Positions 23,145-34,064 of a stretch of 64,000 bases of DNA are shown piece by piece; positions within the stretch are counted from its first letter, which is position 1, and every line of letters starts with the position of its first letter. The stretch comes from Morinoia aosen (Eukaryota > Arthropoda > Malacostraca > Amphipoda > Talitridae): positions 20,732,293 to 20,796,292 of the forward strand of contig CM059575.1 in NCBI GenBank assembly GCA_030386875.1, written 5' to 3'. Both the position numbers and the translations under genes were made by a program. The notes under the pieces were generated by a model, which worked only from the letters and a program-made list of their open reading frames with translations, made no database searches and was not told where the DNA came from.

Positions 23145-25038
23145 TGTGTCGCGATACGTGAAAAGGGTTCCTAATCACGCACGCAGGGGGAGTCTCAACC
23201 CCCAAACATGTTAAAGTATTATCCTTTATGCTTGCGTACACCTGCATACCAGACATGGAGAATAAAAGGATTGAAGATTTACATGAATTTATTTGGAAAC
23301 ACGTGGATTTCAATATGACACACATAGTATTTCAATGCAATGATTAAGCTCAGGGAAATGTTATAGCAACATGCGCATGGATTTAACGACATGGCAATCC
23401 CACACGACACAATGAGAAAACCACACCTTGGCTGTCTAGGCCGATGACTGCCATAAATCGTGCTTTGCGCACGCTCCGTGGCGGCATGACTGGGCCAACC
23501 TGAGCACCACATGAACGCACCAACATAAGCAACGTATAATGAGCCACACAAAGAACGAGAAATCTACTCTCCTTATTACAATGAACGCTAGCACATCAAT
23601 TTCCGGGTTACGACAAAAATAACTTTCCGCACTGTGCAAAAATCAGGAAACATAGTCGATGAATGGGCTAGCATGAATACGAAACATTTGGAAATAATGC
23701 AATATAAAATCAAGGAGCTTTGCTTACCACAAGGTGTTCAAATACAACATACCTCGCATCTTGCACAACGCAGAATTCGAACATGAGCCAATTTTCTGCA
23801 TGACACAAATTACATTTGATCGCTCTACGCTCGGAGCGCACTATCACACTTTGCAGCACTGTTCCAAAATACTCTATCTGACGACATTAAACTTTTCTGT
23901 GATGCGCGATCGCTGAATGTTCGGTGAAGAATCTTTCCAACTTCGCGGGCTTTTCAACAGAGAAAGTTCCATCGCTGCGGCGGAAATCTTCAGGCTCTAT
24001 TGGGAAGGTGTTACTGTTCTCCATTCTTCGCACATCTGAGTTTTGGCTGCGTTGAAAGGCTGGCTAACTGTATTTCTTTTCTTGCTTCCTTCCGCATTGT
24101 TGGTGAACGCGCACTCCAGATTTAAACTGCGGTTATTGTGAGCTTATGATAAGCGCAGAGATTCTCCATGGGTGTTTCACTTCACGCTGAATTGTTGATG
24201 TGCTCAGGCCGTAATTCTTCGAGCGAGTGCTCATTGCAGGGCAATACTTCGACGATACAGTTGCAGTCTCCCTGGGTGTTCGGAGAGATTATCCGCACAC
24301 ACTTCGAGCGGGTGTTTGTTGCACAATCTTGACGTTATTGAAGGTATTAAATGTCGGCTTCGATTTCTCGAGTGAAGTCAATCCTGACTTAACACTAGCC
24401 CGGGAAATGTCGGCCTATCGCCGAAATTTCCCGGTTTTTGCACTCCAAAGCCTGACGTGTATCGTTTCGCGTGGCTGAGACCAGAATCCTCCCAATTCTT
24501 GTCGTGAATTCTTTTTATCCGCGTCGCCTCATTCCTTCTCCAAAAATCCCGATCTTATTGGTTGGAGACTCGCTTACTTCGACATCTAGAAGCGGTATTG
24601 GCTGTTTCTTTGTGTCCGCGTTCCCCTCGTTGCTTTCATTGGCTAGTATCGTGGGCAGTTTCGAGTTTACTTCCTTCCCCCTTCACGACTGGTTGTTTTG
24701 ACCCGTAGCCACGCCTATTGGGAGCACTGTTCTCGACCGTGAATATCTTCACGGCCTGCGTATGCGTGTTGTGTGTGCGTGTTGTTGTGTGTTGGCCTGA
24801 GATTTGTGTTCGTGTCTCAGACTGTGTTTGTAGACGCCTGCGCCAGCCATATCGTCGAACCGCTGACACTTGAGCTCGACAGATTTATAGACCTACTCTT
24901 GTCGAAACCTGAGAACAACGCCGTTCTTGTAGAGTTCTGCGGTTACAACATCCTGTCCACTGTCCCTGGCTCAACAAGATATTGTATTTCCCCAAGTAAA
25001 GTATTTTGAAGTGAAGTCTTTCCTCAAATAAAGTATTT
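23145..25038. other. Intergenic DNA with a CpG-richer block at 23.9-24.9 kb
   Basis: No gene was recognised. From about 23900 to 24860 the sequence has visibly more CpG than its surroundings (CGCGGG, GCTGCGGCGG, TTCGAGCGAG, GACCCGTAGCCACG), and overlapping + frames of 76-83 codons lie at 24227-24478 and 24471-24701. The products are not recognisable. In arthropods such a block could be a promoter or first-exon region or a decayed retrotransposon; nothing here decides it. Confidence 0.4.
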
Positions 25039-25176
25039 CCCAAATTTTCATACTTCTTCGAATAAAGTATTTCCCAAATTTCCCCGAGTGAAGTATTTCC
25101 CCACAATCCCAAATTTTCATACTTCTTCGAATAAAGTATTTCCCAAATTTCCCCGAGTGAAGTATTTCCCCACAAT
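25039..25176. repeat. Perfect tandem duplication of 69 bp
   Basis: Copy 1 is 25039-25107 and copy 2 is 25108-25176, each starting CCCAAATTTTCATACTTC and ending TATTTCCCCACAAT. They appear identical. Within each copy the phrase GAATAAAGTATTTCCC or GTGAAGTATTTCCCC occurs twice, so the duplication is built on a shorter AAGTATTTCCC repeat that also precedes it from about 24995. Confidence 0.95.
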
Positions 25177-25187
25177 ATCCCCACACA

Positions 25188-25480
25188 TGTCTAGGCCTGC
25201 AGACATGTCTAGGCCTACAGACATGCCTAGACCTATAGACATGTCCTGGCTTATGTCTTTGCTTATAAGTATATCTAGGTCTACTTGTATGTATTGGTCT
25301 GTAGATATGTCTAGGCCTGTGTCCAGACCTACGGGTATGTCTCAACCTACATGGAAGCCTTGGCTAATATATATGTCTAGGTCTATGTCTTGGCTTATGG
25401 GTATGCCGTGGCTTACAGACATTTATAAGTCTAGAGGTAAGTCTTGCCTATGTCTAGGTCTACAGGTATATCTAGCTAAC
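25188..25480. repeat. Second, more diverged array of the 18-bp unit
   Basis: It starts ACATGTCTAGGCCTGCAG, which is identical in phrase to the array at 22848-23144, then diverges quickly (AGACCTATAGACATGTCC, TGGTCTGTAGATATGTCT). Spacing stays near 18 bp with some loss. It grades into the 53-bp array that follows. Confidence 0.88.
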
Positions 25481-25790
25481 AGTCATACCTAGGGCGACGG
25501 ACATATTTAGGGCTACAGGTATATCTAGCTAACAGTCATACTTAGGGCGACGGAAATATTTAGGGCTACAGGTATATCTAGCTAACAGTTATACTTAGGG
25601 CGACGGACATATTTAAGGCTACAGGTATATCTAGCTAACAGTCATACTTAGGGCGACGGACATATTTAGGGCTACAGGTATATCTAGCTAACAGTCATAC
25701 TTAGGGCGACGGACATATTTAGGGCTACAGGTATATCTAGCTAACAGTCATACTTAGGGCGACGGACATATTTAGGGCTACAGGTATATC
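25463..25790. repeat. 53-bp minisatellite, about 6 copies
   Basis: The period is 53 bp, and units contain ATCTAGCTAACAGTCATAC, TTAGGGCGACGGACATAT and TTAGGGCTACAGGTATAT. These three parts are 17-18 bp each and resemble diverged versions of the neighbouring 18-bp unit (TCTAGGCCTGCAGACATG), so the 53-bp unit appears to be a trimer of 18-bp units that lost one base. Copies are nearly identical to each other. Confidence 0.95.
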
Positions 25791-25857
25791 TTAGCCTATG
25801 TTCTAACCCATGTCAAGGTTTATGTTTAAATCTAAGTTTCAGATTATGCTTCAACTT

Positions 25858-25925
25858 ATGCTTAGGGGGATCTACTTACTACCCTGGACTCATGCTTAGG
25901 GGGATCTACTTACTACCCTGGACTC
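25858..25925. repeat. Identical 34-bp tandem duplication at a transposon end
   Basis: Two identical copies start ATGCTTAGGGGGATCTAC and end CCCTGGACTC. The segment covers the left terminus of the TTA-flanked palindromic element plus its TTA flank, so the terminus itself is present twice in tandem. Confidence 0.95.
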
Positions 25926-26937
25926 GACCTCTTCGTTCAAACTTCACTGTACACATTTCTATTGCACCGATGGGAACAAAAATTTACACGTGGAAGTAAA
26001 ATTTAATTGCCAACCCATTTGCATCTATAATTTTTTTTGATTTTCGCAAAAAAAAATAATTTATTTCGCGATTATTAGAAAAATATATTTAGTTGCGCAA
26101 AACCCTACTCACTCTATAATTTTCAACGTAGAAGCGTGATTTTGGTCTCATTTGACGCGGAAGAACGGTACCAAGACCTTAACGTAGGATTTTTTCGAAT
26201 TTCGGATTAGAAAAAATTTATGGTTACATATGTCAAAGAAGTGTATTAAAAAGACTAATTCAATATACTTTTTTAAATCTCAGATTACAGGATTCTATTG
26301 CAACTCGGTAAATGAAAATGAATACCGATATGTAAAATTAAATTCTAAACACATTTGATTTATGAAAAATTTCGAAATTCGCAATAGAAAAGCAGTAATT
26401 GTGCGAACATATATATATACATATATTTTCTGCGCAAAACCGCATCCCTTCTACAATTTTCAACGTATGTAGAAGCGTGATTTTGGTCTCATTCGATGCA
26501 GTTTGACAGTGGAAGCAGCGTAGCAAAGCAAAATTCTATTTAAATTCTAAATAAAATTTTTATTGGGAAAAAACTGAATTTTTTTTTCAAATGTTTGATA
26601 TGTCTACTTATAGCTTTTTTTCTAGGTCGAAAATAAAAAAAAATCCTTCGTTATGGTCTTGATACAGTCCTTCTGCGTCGAATGAGATCAAAATCACGCT
26701 TCTAGGTTGAAAATTATAGAGTGAGTAGGGTTTTGCGCAAGTATTTGTATTTTTCCAATAATTGCGAAATCAATTATTTTTTTTGCGAAAATCGAAAAAC
26801 TTTATAGATGCAAATGTGTTTGACATTCAATTTTACACACCTGTATGCATTTTTGTTCACCTAGTTGCGACAGAAATGGAAAAAATTACATTTGGGAAAT
26901 TTGGTAGTCAAAAGGTAGTCCACGGTTGTAGATCCCC
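25899..26937. mobile_element. Palindromic TIR element, 1039 bp, TTA target duplication (Harbinger-like?)
   Basis: The left end reads GGGGGATCTAC (25899) and the right end, reversed, reads GGGGATCTAC (26937). TTA lies directly outside both (25896-25898 and 26938-26940). The arms are about 300 bp long (to about 26215, and from about 26625) and match closely around CGCAAAACCCTACTCACTC and AGAAGCGTGATTTTG. A third copy of this segment lies inside at 26431-26500 in the orientation of the left arm. No transposase frame is present. A 3-bp TTA duplication is typical of PIF/Harbinger and Tourist-type elements; that assignment is inference from the target site only. Confidence 0.75.
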
Positions 26938-27013
26938 TTAGGCGTATGTTCCCATGTATCTATGTTTACAACTGCTGTATAGGTACAAATGTACGTGTAT
27001 GTATGTATACTTA

Positions 27014-28609
27014 CAGTGGGGCAAAATAATACAACTCGTTGATTAAATTGCTAGATTCCCCATTTCTGAATCACGTACAATTACGAAAATTAGAATATAT
27101 GTAAACAAGAGTAAAAAATGATTAATATTATATCTAAAAGCTTCAAATATTTAATAGAAGAAATATGTAGGAACATGTTTAGTAAATACATGAATAAAAG
27201 CTTACAACACATTTCAGGATATACATACATTAATACTTCGTTGCATAGCCGTTATTATTATTTATGGCCTCGGGACGTTTAGAGTAGTTCACTACCAGCC
27301 GTTCACAAATTTCGGGTATAATCTTATTCTATTCTTTAATGCAAATTCCTTCGAATTCAGTAATGTTATTGGGACCTCTCTTCTGAATCTTCAATTTCAA
27401 TTCCCCCCACAAATTTTCGATTGGATTCATGTCCTGGGATTGACTTGGTCATTCTAAAATGTTTATCTTCTTTGTCCTCAACCATTCTTTGGTTTCGTTT
27501 ACAGTATGCTTTGGATCGTTATTTTGTTGGAAGGTCCATCCACGTTTCAATTTTAACAAACGAGCTGAAGGTAGGAGTGGCTCTTCCAATATTCCACGAT
27601 ATTTCCTGCTGTTCATGGATCCTTCTATGATGTGAAGTTTACCTATTCCTGATGAGCTGAAACATCCCCACACCATGATTGCGCCACCTCCGCACCTAAC
27701 AGTGGGTATGGTGCACTTTGGTTTATACTCTTCGTTTTGATGCCTCCAAACATGGTATGTGCTGTTTCTCCCAAATAGTTCGATTTTGATTTCATCTGAC
27801 CACAGTATTGAGTTCCAAAACGCTGCTGGCTTGTTTAAGTTATCGTTTGCTTACTTTAGCCTGGCCTTGACGTGACGTTTCTGGAGAAGAGGTGTCCTAC
27901 GAGGGGTGCGGGGGCGAAGACTTTCACACCGAAGTGCCCTGCTGATGGTGCGTTTGCTGGCTTCGATCCCAGATACCTTGAGATCATCCTTCAATTCTTC
28001 GCGAGTAGTTTGAGGCCTCTGCACTACTGTTCGGACCCATTTTCAAACAACACGGTCGATAATCTTCCATGGACGGCCAATTCGAGGCATCCGAGAGTCG
28101 TTTTCCGCATTTCCACTTACGTATTATGGTTCCAACGGAGGCTATAGAACACACTGTTGTGCACATATGTTCCGATATCCCAAACCTTCATTGTGGAGCC
28201 CCACAATACGTTTGCGAAGGTCTTGGGAGATGTCCTTATTCTTACCTATGCTTACGACCTTTCAGAACGAGAGCTGCTGTACCAATGACGCGTTATTGAA
28301 GACAAATGTTGACAAAAGTTCCGTTACCAAATAGTAGAATGTATTAGAACAACCTGGAATAATCCTACAATAATATTTGTGTATAATATCGAGAAGAAAG
28401 TCGGGTATTGTAAACTTTTGTTTACGTATTTACTATACATGTCCCTATGTATTTTTTCTTTTAAATATTTAAGGGTTTTAGATAAATAATAAACCTTTTT
28501 ATACTATTGTTTATACATAACCAAATTTTCGTAATTGTACATGGTTTAGAAATATGCAATCTAGCAATTTAATCAACGCGTTATATTATTTTGCCCCCCC
28601 CCCCCACTA
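27014..28609 (-). mobile_element. Full-length Tc1-like transposon, 1596 bp, inactive
   Basis: Terminal inverted repeats of about 80 bp are at 27014-27093 (starting CAGTGGGGCAAAATAAT) and 28521-28609. TA lies outside both ends (27012-27013 and 28610-28611). Both repeats share GTTGATTAAATTGCTAGAT and ACAATTACGAAAATT. The right end has a run of 12 C where the left has 4 G, and its last base is A instead of the expected G. A single transposase pseudogene lies inside on the minus strand. It is flanked by a TTA-type element 74 bp away on one side and a 15-bp array about 90 bp away on the other. Confidence 0.95.
27230..28249 (-). pseudogene. Tc1-like transposase, full length but broken
   Basis: Read on the minus strand this is about 340 codons, the normal Tc1 transposase length. 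The order is: an N-terminal region GKNKDISQDLRKRIVGLHNE (start codon now ATA at 28249-28247), a second helix-turn-helix region containing TISRALRCESLRPRTPRRTP, then the catalytic domain with LWSDEIKIELFG (first Asp present), IMVWGCFSSSGIG, FQQNNDPKHT, PSQSQDMNPIENLW (Glu present) and a terminal ATKY. Breaks: a frameshift near 28150-28190 and in-frame stops at 28043-28045, 27851-27853, 27449-27451 (TGG to TGA in the usual EWPSQS) and 27339-27341. The second catalytic Asp, normally in QQDND, is Asn (codon at 27521-27523). Confidence 0.93.
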
Positions 28610-28702
28610 TATATATATACGCCTCAATCTGGACTTGCAGCTCGCCCAAATGCCTTTCATCTCATTGTGCTATTATGCGACTCTTAATGAGCCCCAGCTG
28701 CA

Positions 28703-31341
28703 GATGCGGAGTGTGGGGATGCGGAGTGAGGGGATGCGGAGTGTGGAGATGCGGAGTGTAGGGATGCGGAGTGTGGGGATGCGGAGTGTGGAGATGCGGA
28801 GTGTGGGGATGCGGAGTGTGGAGATGCGGAGTTTGGGAATGCGGAGTGTGGGGATGCGGAGTGTGGGGATGCGGAGGGTGGAGATGCGGAGTGTGGGGAT
28901 GCGGAGTGTGGGGATGCGGAGTGTGGGGATGCAGAGTTTGGGAATGCGGAGTGTGGGGATGCGGAGTGTGGGGATGCGGAGTGTGGGAATGCGGAGTGTG
29001 GGGATGCGGAGTGTGGGGATGCGGAGTGAGGGGATGCGGAGTGTGGAGATGCGGAGTGTAGGGATGCGGAGTGTGGGGATGCGGAGTGTGGAGATGCGGA
29101 GTGTGGGGATGCGGAGTGTGGAGATGCGGAGTTTGGGAATGCGGAGTGTGGGGATGCGGAGTGTGGAGATGCGGAGTGTGGGGATGCGGAGTGTGGGGAT
29201 GCGGAGTTTGGGGATGCGGAGTGTTAGGATGCGGAGGGTGGAGATGCGGAGTGTGGGGATGCGGAGTGTGGAGATGCGGAGTGTGGGGATGCGGAGTGTG
29301 GAGATGCGGAGTGTGGGGATGCGGAGTGTGGGGATGCGGAGGGTGGAGATGCGGAGTGTGGGGATGCGGAGTGTGGGGATGCGGAGTGTGGGGATGCAGA
29401 GTTTGGGAATGCGGAGTGTGGGGATGCGGAGTGTGGGGATGCGGAGTGTGGGAATGCGGAGTGTGGGGATGCGGAGGGTGGGGATGCGGAGTGTGGGGAT
29501 GCGGAGTTTAAGGATGCGGAGTGAGGGGATGCGGAGTTTAAGGATGCGGAGTGTGGGGATGCGGAGTGGGGGGATGCGGAGTGTGGGGATGCGGAGTGTG
29601 GGGATGCGGAGTGTGGGGATGCGGAGTGAGGGGATGCGGAGTGAGGGGATGCGGAGTTCAAGGATGCGGAGTGTGGGGATGCGGAGAGAGGGGATGTGGA
29701 GAGTGGGGATGCGGAGTGAGAGGATGCGGAGTTTAAGGATGCGGAGTGAGGGGATGCGGAGTTTAAGGATGCGGAGTGTGGGGATGCGGAGTTTAAGGAT
29801 GCGGAGTGTGGGGATGCGGAGTGTGGGGATGCGGAGTGTGGGGATGCGGAGTGTGGGGATGCGGAGTGTGGGAATGCGGAGTGTGGGGATGCGGAGTGTG
29901 GGGATGCGGAGTGTGGGGATGCGGAGTGTGGGGATGCGGAGTGTGGGGATGCGGAGTGTGGGGATGCGGAGTGTGGGGATGCGGAGTGTGGGGATGCGGA
30001 GTGTGGGGATGCGGAGTGAGGGGATGCGGAGTGTGGGGATGCGGAGTGTGGGGATGCGGAGTGTGGGGATGCGGAGTGAGGGGATGCGGAGTGTGGGGAT
30101 GCGGAGTGTGGGGATGCGGAGTGAGGGGATGCGGAGTGTGGGGATGTGGAGTGTGGGGATGCGGAGTGTGGGGATGCGGAGTGTGGTGATGCGGAGTGTG
30201 GGGATGCGGAGTGAGGGGATGCGGAGTGTGGGGATGCGGAGTGTGGGGATGCGGCGTGAGGGGATGTGGAGTGTGGGGATGCGGAGTGTGGGGATGCGGA
30301 GTGTGGGGATGCGGAGTGTGGGGATGCGGAGTGAGGGGATGCGGAGTGTGGGGATGCGGAGTGTGGGGATGCGGAGTGTGGGGATGCGGAGTGTGGGGAT
30401 GCGGAGTGTGGGGATGCGGAGTGTGGGGATGCGGAGTGAGGGGATGCGGAGTGTGGGGATGCGGAGTGTGGGGATGCGGAGTGTGGGGATGCGGAGTGAG
30501 GGGATGCGGAGTGTGGGGATGCGGAGTGTGGGGATGCGGAGTGAGGGGATGCGGAGTGTGGGGATGCGGAGTGTGGGGATGCGGAGTGTGGGGATGCGGA
30601 GTGAGGGGATGCGGAGTGTGGGGATGCGGAGTGTGGTGATGCGGAGTGTGGGGATGCGGAGTGAGGGGATGCGGAGTGTGGGGATGCGGAGTGTGGGGAT
30701 GCGGCGTGAGGGGATGTGGAGTGTGGGGATGCGGAGTGTGGAGATGCGGAGTGTGGGGATGCGGAGTGTGGGGATGCGGAGTGAGGGGATGCGGAGTGTG
30801 GGGATGCGGAGTGTGGGGATGCGGAGTGTGGGGATGCGGAGTGAGGGGATGCGGAGTGTGGGGATGCGGAGTGTGGGGATGCGGAGTGTGGGGATGCGGA
30901 GTGAGGGGATGCGGAGTGTGGGGATGCGGAGTGTGGGGATGCGGAGTGAGGGGATGCGGAGTGTGGGGATGCGGAGTGTGGGGATGCGGAGTGTGGGGAT
31001 GCGGAGTGAGGGGATGCGGAGTGTGGGGATGCGGAGTGTGGGGATGCGGAGTGTGGGGATGCGGAGTGTGGGGATGCGGAGTGTGGGGATGCGGAGTGAG
31101 GGGATGCGGAGTGTGGGGATGCGGAGTGTGGGGATGCGGAGTGTGGGGATGCGGAGTGTGGGGATGCGGAGTGAGGGGATGCGGAGTGTGGGGATGCGGA
31201 GTGAGGGGATGCGGAGTGTGAGGATGTGGAGAGTGGGGATGCGGAGTGTGGGGATGCGGAGTGAGGGGATGCGGAGTGTGGGGATGCGGAGTGTGGGGAT
31301 GCGGAGTGTGGGGATGCGGAGTGTGGGGATGCGGAGGGTGT
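28703..31341. repeat. 15-bp G-rich minisatellite, unit GATGCGGAGTGTGGG, about 176 copies
   Basis: 2.64 kb of the unit GATGCGGAGTGTGGG with limited variants (GTGAGGG, GTGTGGA, GTTTGGG, GTTTAAG, GGGTGGA). Block duplications are visible: the pattern at 28713-28760 recurs 300 bp later, and rare markers GTGGTGATG (30183 and 30633) and GCGGCGTGAGGGGATGTGG recur 450 bp apart. Open frames of about 900 codons run on both strands because 15 is divisible by 3. They encode only MRSVG-, PTLRI- or HTPHP-type strings and are not genes. One strand is strongly G-rich with a GGGG run in most units. Confidence 0.98.
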
Positions 31342-32129
31342 AACATTTTAAATATAGCAAAGCATCAACCTCCATTATAATATAACATCAAAGTCATTGT
31401 AGACGCAGATTTTTAACGTTCTAACGAAGCATTCATATGATCTTTCACACTCCGTAAACTTGCCAGTAACTCTAACTTCTCACACTTATCTGATTCTAAA
31501 ATATTCTTATTAAACTCGGGAGTTTTTCCAAGACCTTAAAAGCCTGATTTAATATTAGCGCTACATTTACTATCAAGTGACTTAAATCACGAAGAAATCT
31601 ACGGGGAGAAATAACCCGCACAACTCATTGCTCTAACAAAACTACTCCGTCAGTTTGTGGTAATATGAATTTCAAATAAAAACGCATCCATCCAATATTC
31701 GATACCCATTAGCATTAAGACTCTAAAACTTGCAGATTCTTCTGCTCACGACTTTATTTTATTTCGAAACTAACCTGAATCGCTACGAATACCAAACCAG
31801 ATAACCAGTTTACACTCGCTTTAGTTTCGCACGCAAAAGCGCGCGCTCGCCACAACTCAGCACAGCACCCCACGGACCGGCGACTTCATATCACTTCTCC
31901 CAGCAGCCCGGCATCACAAAAGCGTAAAACTTGGTTTTGATATTGCCGAGCGCGTAAGTTCCGCGGGTTCAAGTCGAGATTAGACTCGGTGTCAACCGTG
32001 TGCTGAGTTTCGTGAAATCCAATTTAAACTTGGCGCTGCAATTTGAATTCTGCGGTGGAGGGGCGAATTGTTGCTGTTGCCATACGGTCTTGTGGCCGTA
32101 TTTTGCACGGTCCAGTGGCCCGTATAATG
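31342..32129. other. No feature recognised
   Basis: No arrays or frames with motifs. A GC-richer patch with CpG lies at about 31830-31985. At 31943-31975 a GCCGAGCG...GGTTCAAGTC arrangement resembles pol III boxes but is spaced too closely to call a tRNA or SINE. Confidence 0.45.
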
Positions 32130-32370
32130 TATATTGCGCTCCCCGTATAATGCGCGGTGCAGACCCCGTATATACAATGCACGGTGAGCCCCCGTATATA
32201 CAATGCACGGTGAGCCCCCGTACATACAATGCACGGTGAGCCCCCGTATATACAATGCACGGTGCAGCCCCCGTATATACAATGCACGGTGTAGCCCCCG
32301 TATAATCAATGCACGGTGCAAATCCCGTATAACACATGGTGTAGTCCCGTATAACACAGTGTTATATAGG
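32130..32370. repeat. 26-bp minisatellite, about 9 copies
   Basis: Units contain CCCCCGTATATACAATGCAC and end GGTGAG or GGTGCAG. The period is exactly 26 bp in the core (32168, 32194, 32220), with shortened, diverged units at both edges (CCCGTATAATG, CCCGTATAACACA). Confidence 0.94.
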
Positions 32371-32498
32371 AAGCTCTTCACATTATTACAGTCTCTGAAT
32401 CCGATTTTCTAGGAATGTTTAAAAGACTTAATTGCATAGTTTAAGTCAGTCTCCAACGATGGTTTTGATACTTTCAATCACACTCGAAAAAATTGATC

Positions 32499-32606
32499 AT
32501 GATAAAATTACATCATATAAATACAATATGATATAGAGTTACTTAATATTAAATGATAAAATTACATCATATAAATACAATATGATAAACAGTTACTTAA
32601 TATTCA
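32499..32606. repeat. 54-bp tandem duplication
   Basis: Copies start at 32499 and 32553 with ATGATAAAATTACATCAT and end TTACTTAATATT. They differ at only a few positions (GATATAGAG against GATAAACAG), so the duplication is recent. Confidence 0.94.
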
Positions 32607-32705
32607 TGCTGTGTGCCAGATGAGCGTTGCACAGTGCACTGCAACATTATACATATGTGCAATCCATGTAAATGCAGTACAACTTTAAATATTAACATAC
32701 TACAC

Positions 32706-33180
32706 ACCAGCTCACAATACCACACACAGGTACGCATACCACACTCAGGTACGCATACCACACACAGGTACGCATACCACACACAGGTACGCATACCACA
32801 CACAGGTACGCATACCACACACAGGTGCGCATACCACACACAGGTACGCATACCACACACAGGTACGCATACCACACACAGGTGCGCATACCACACACAG
32901 GTACGCATACCTCACACAGGTACGCATACCACACACAGGTACGCATACCACACACATGGACGCATACCACACACAGGTACGCATACCACACACAGGTGCG
33001 CATACCACACACAGGTATGCATACCCCACACAAGTACGTACACCACATACCACGAGTACGTATACCACACCTAACAAGAAAAGCTGCACACAAGTACGCA
33101 TACCCCACTCAAGTAAAATACAACACATAAGTAGAATACCATAAACAAGTATGCATACCACACATAACTAAAATACCACA
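32706..33180. repeat. 19-bp minisatellite, unit GCATACCACACACAGGTAC, about 20 copies
   Basis: The unit GCATACCACACACAGGTAC is regular from about 32725 to 33020. It then degenerates (CATACCCCACACAAGTACG, CACCACATACCACGAG) toward 33180. The strand shown is C/A-rich. Frames of 100-150 codons inside are repeat artefacts. Confidence 0.95.
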
Positions 33181-33227
33181 CACAACTCCATACCCCACAC
33201 ACAAGTCCATAAACCACACAAGTACAC

Positions 33228-33835
33228 ACACCACACAACCAACACAGGCCGCAGCACCACACAACCAACACAGGCCCCAGCACCACACAACCAACACAGG
33301 CCCCAGCACCTCACAACCAACACAGGCCCCAGCACCACACAACCAACACAGGCCCCAGCGTCACACAACCAACACAGGCCCCAGCGCCACACAACCAACA
33401 TAGGCCCCAGCACCTCACAACCAACACAGGCCCCAGCACCACACAACCAACACAGGCCCCAGCACCACACAACCAACACAGGCCCCAGCACCTCACAACC
33501 AACACAGGCCCCAGCACCACACAAACAACACAGGCCCCAGCGTCACACAACCAACACAGGCCCCAGCGCCACACAACCAACACAGGCCCCAGCGCCACAC
33601 ATCCAACACAGGCCCCAGCGCCACACAACCAACACAGGCCCCAGCGCTACACAACCAACACAGGCCCCAGCGCCACACAACCAACACATGCCCCAGCGCC
33701 ACACAACCAACACAGGCCCCAGCGCCACACATCCAACACAGGCCCCAGCATCACACAACCAACACAGGCCCCAGCGCTACACAACCAACACAGGCCCCAG
33801 CGCCACACAACCAACACAGGCCCCAGCGCCACACA
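33228..33835. repeat. 26-bp minisatellite, about 23 copies
   Basis: Units are CACACAACCAACACAGGCCC plus CAGCAC, CAGCGC or CAGCGT. The period is 26 bp over about 600 bp. Sequences of variants repeat in blocks (for example the order CAGCAC, CAGCAC with CTCACAACC, CAGCAC, CAGCGT), indicating segmental duplication. It directly follows the 19-bp array, sharing CACAC-rich composition but a different unit. Confidence 0.96.
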
Positions 33836-34064
33836 GCCCCACCCCAGCCCCAGAAGGCACGTCTCCTGCCGAGGACGCAGTGGCGGCGGGGCAGGTCGCA
33901 CCAGCGCGCAGTTACTGGCAAGTTATGGCGCACGGTGCGCCCTAAATTATGAATAATATGGCAAGTGGCTCCTTATGGAAATTTGGGGGAAATTGTATGC
34001 AGATTTTATGGAGATGACGGCGGTGCTGGACGCATCTAGTACACGAGCAGCCGGGGCATGTTAG

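Noticed and set aside
28554-31343. 929-codon + frame and 900-codon minus frame as genes
   Set aside because: Both are consequences of a 15-bp period. The products are simple repeats and the frames overlap almost completely on opposite strands.
31943-31975. tRNA or SINE promoter (GCCGAGCG...GGTTCAAGTC)
   Set aside because: The boxes are only about 14 bp apart, no cloverleaf can be drawn by eye, and no body or tail follows.
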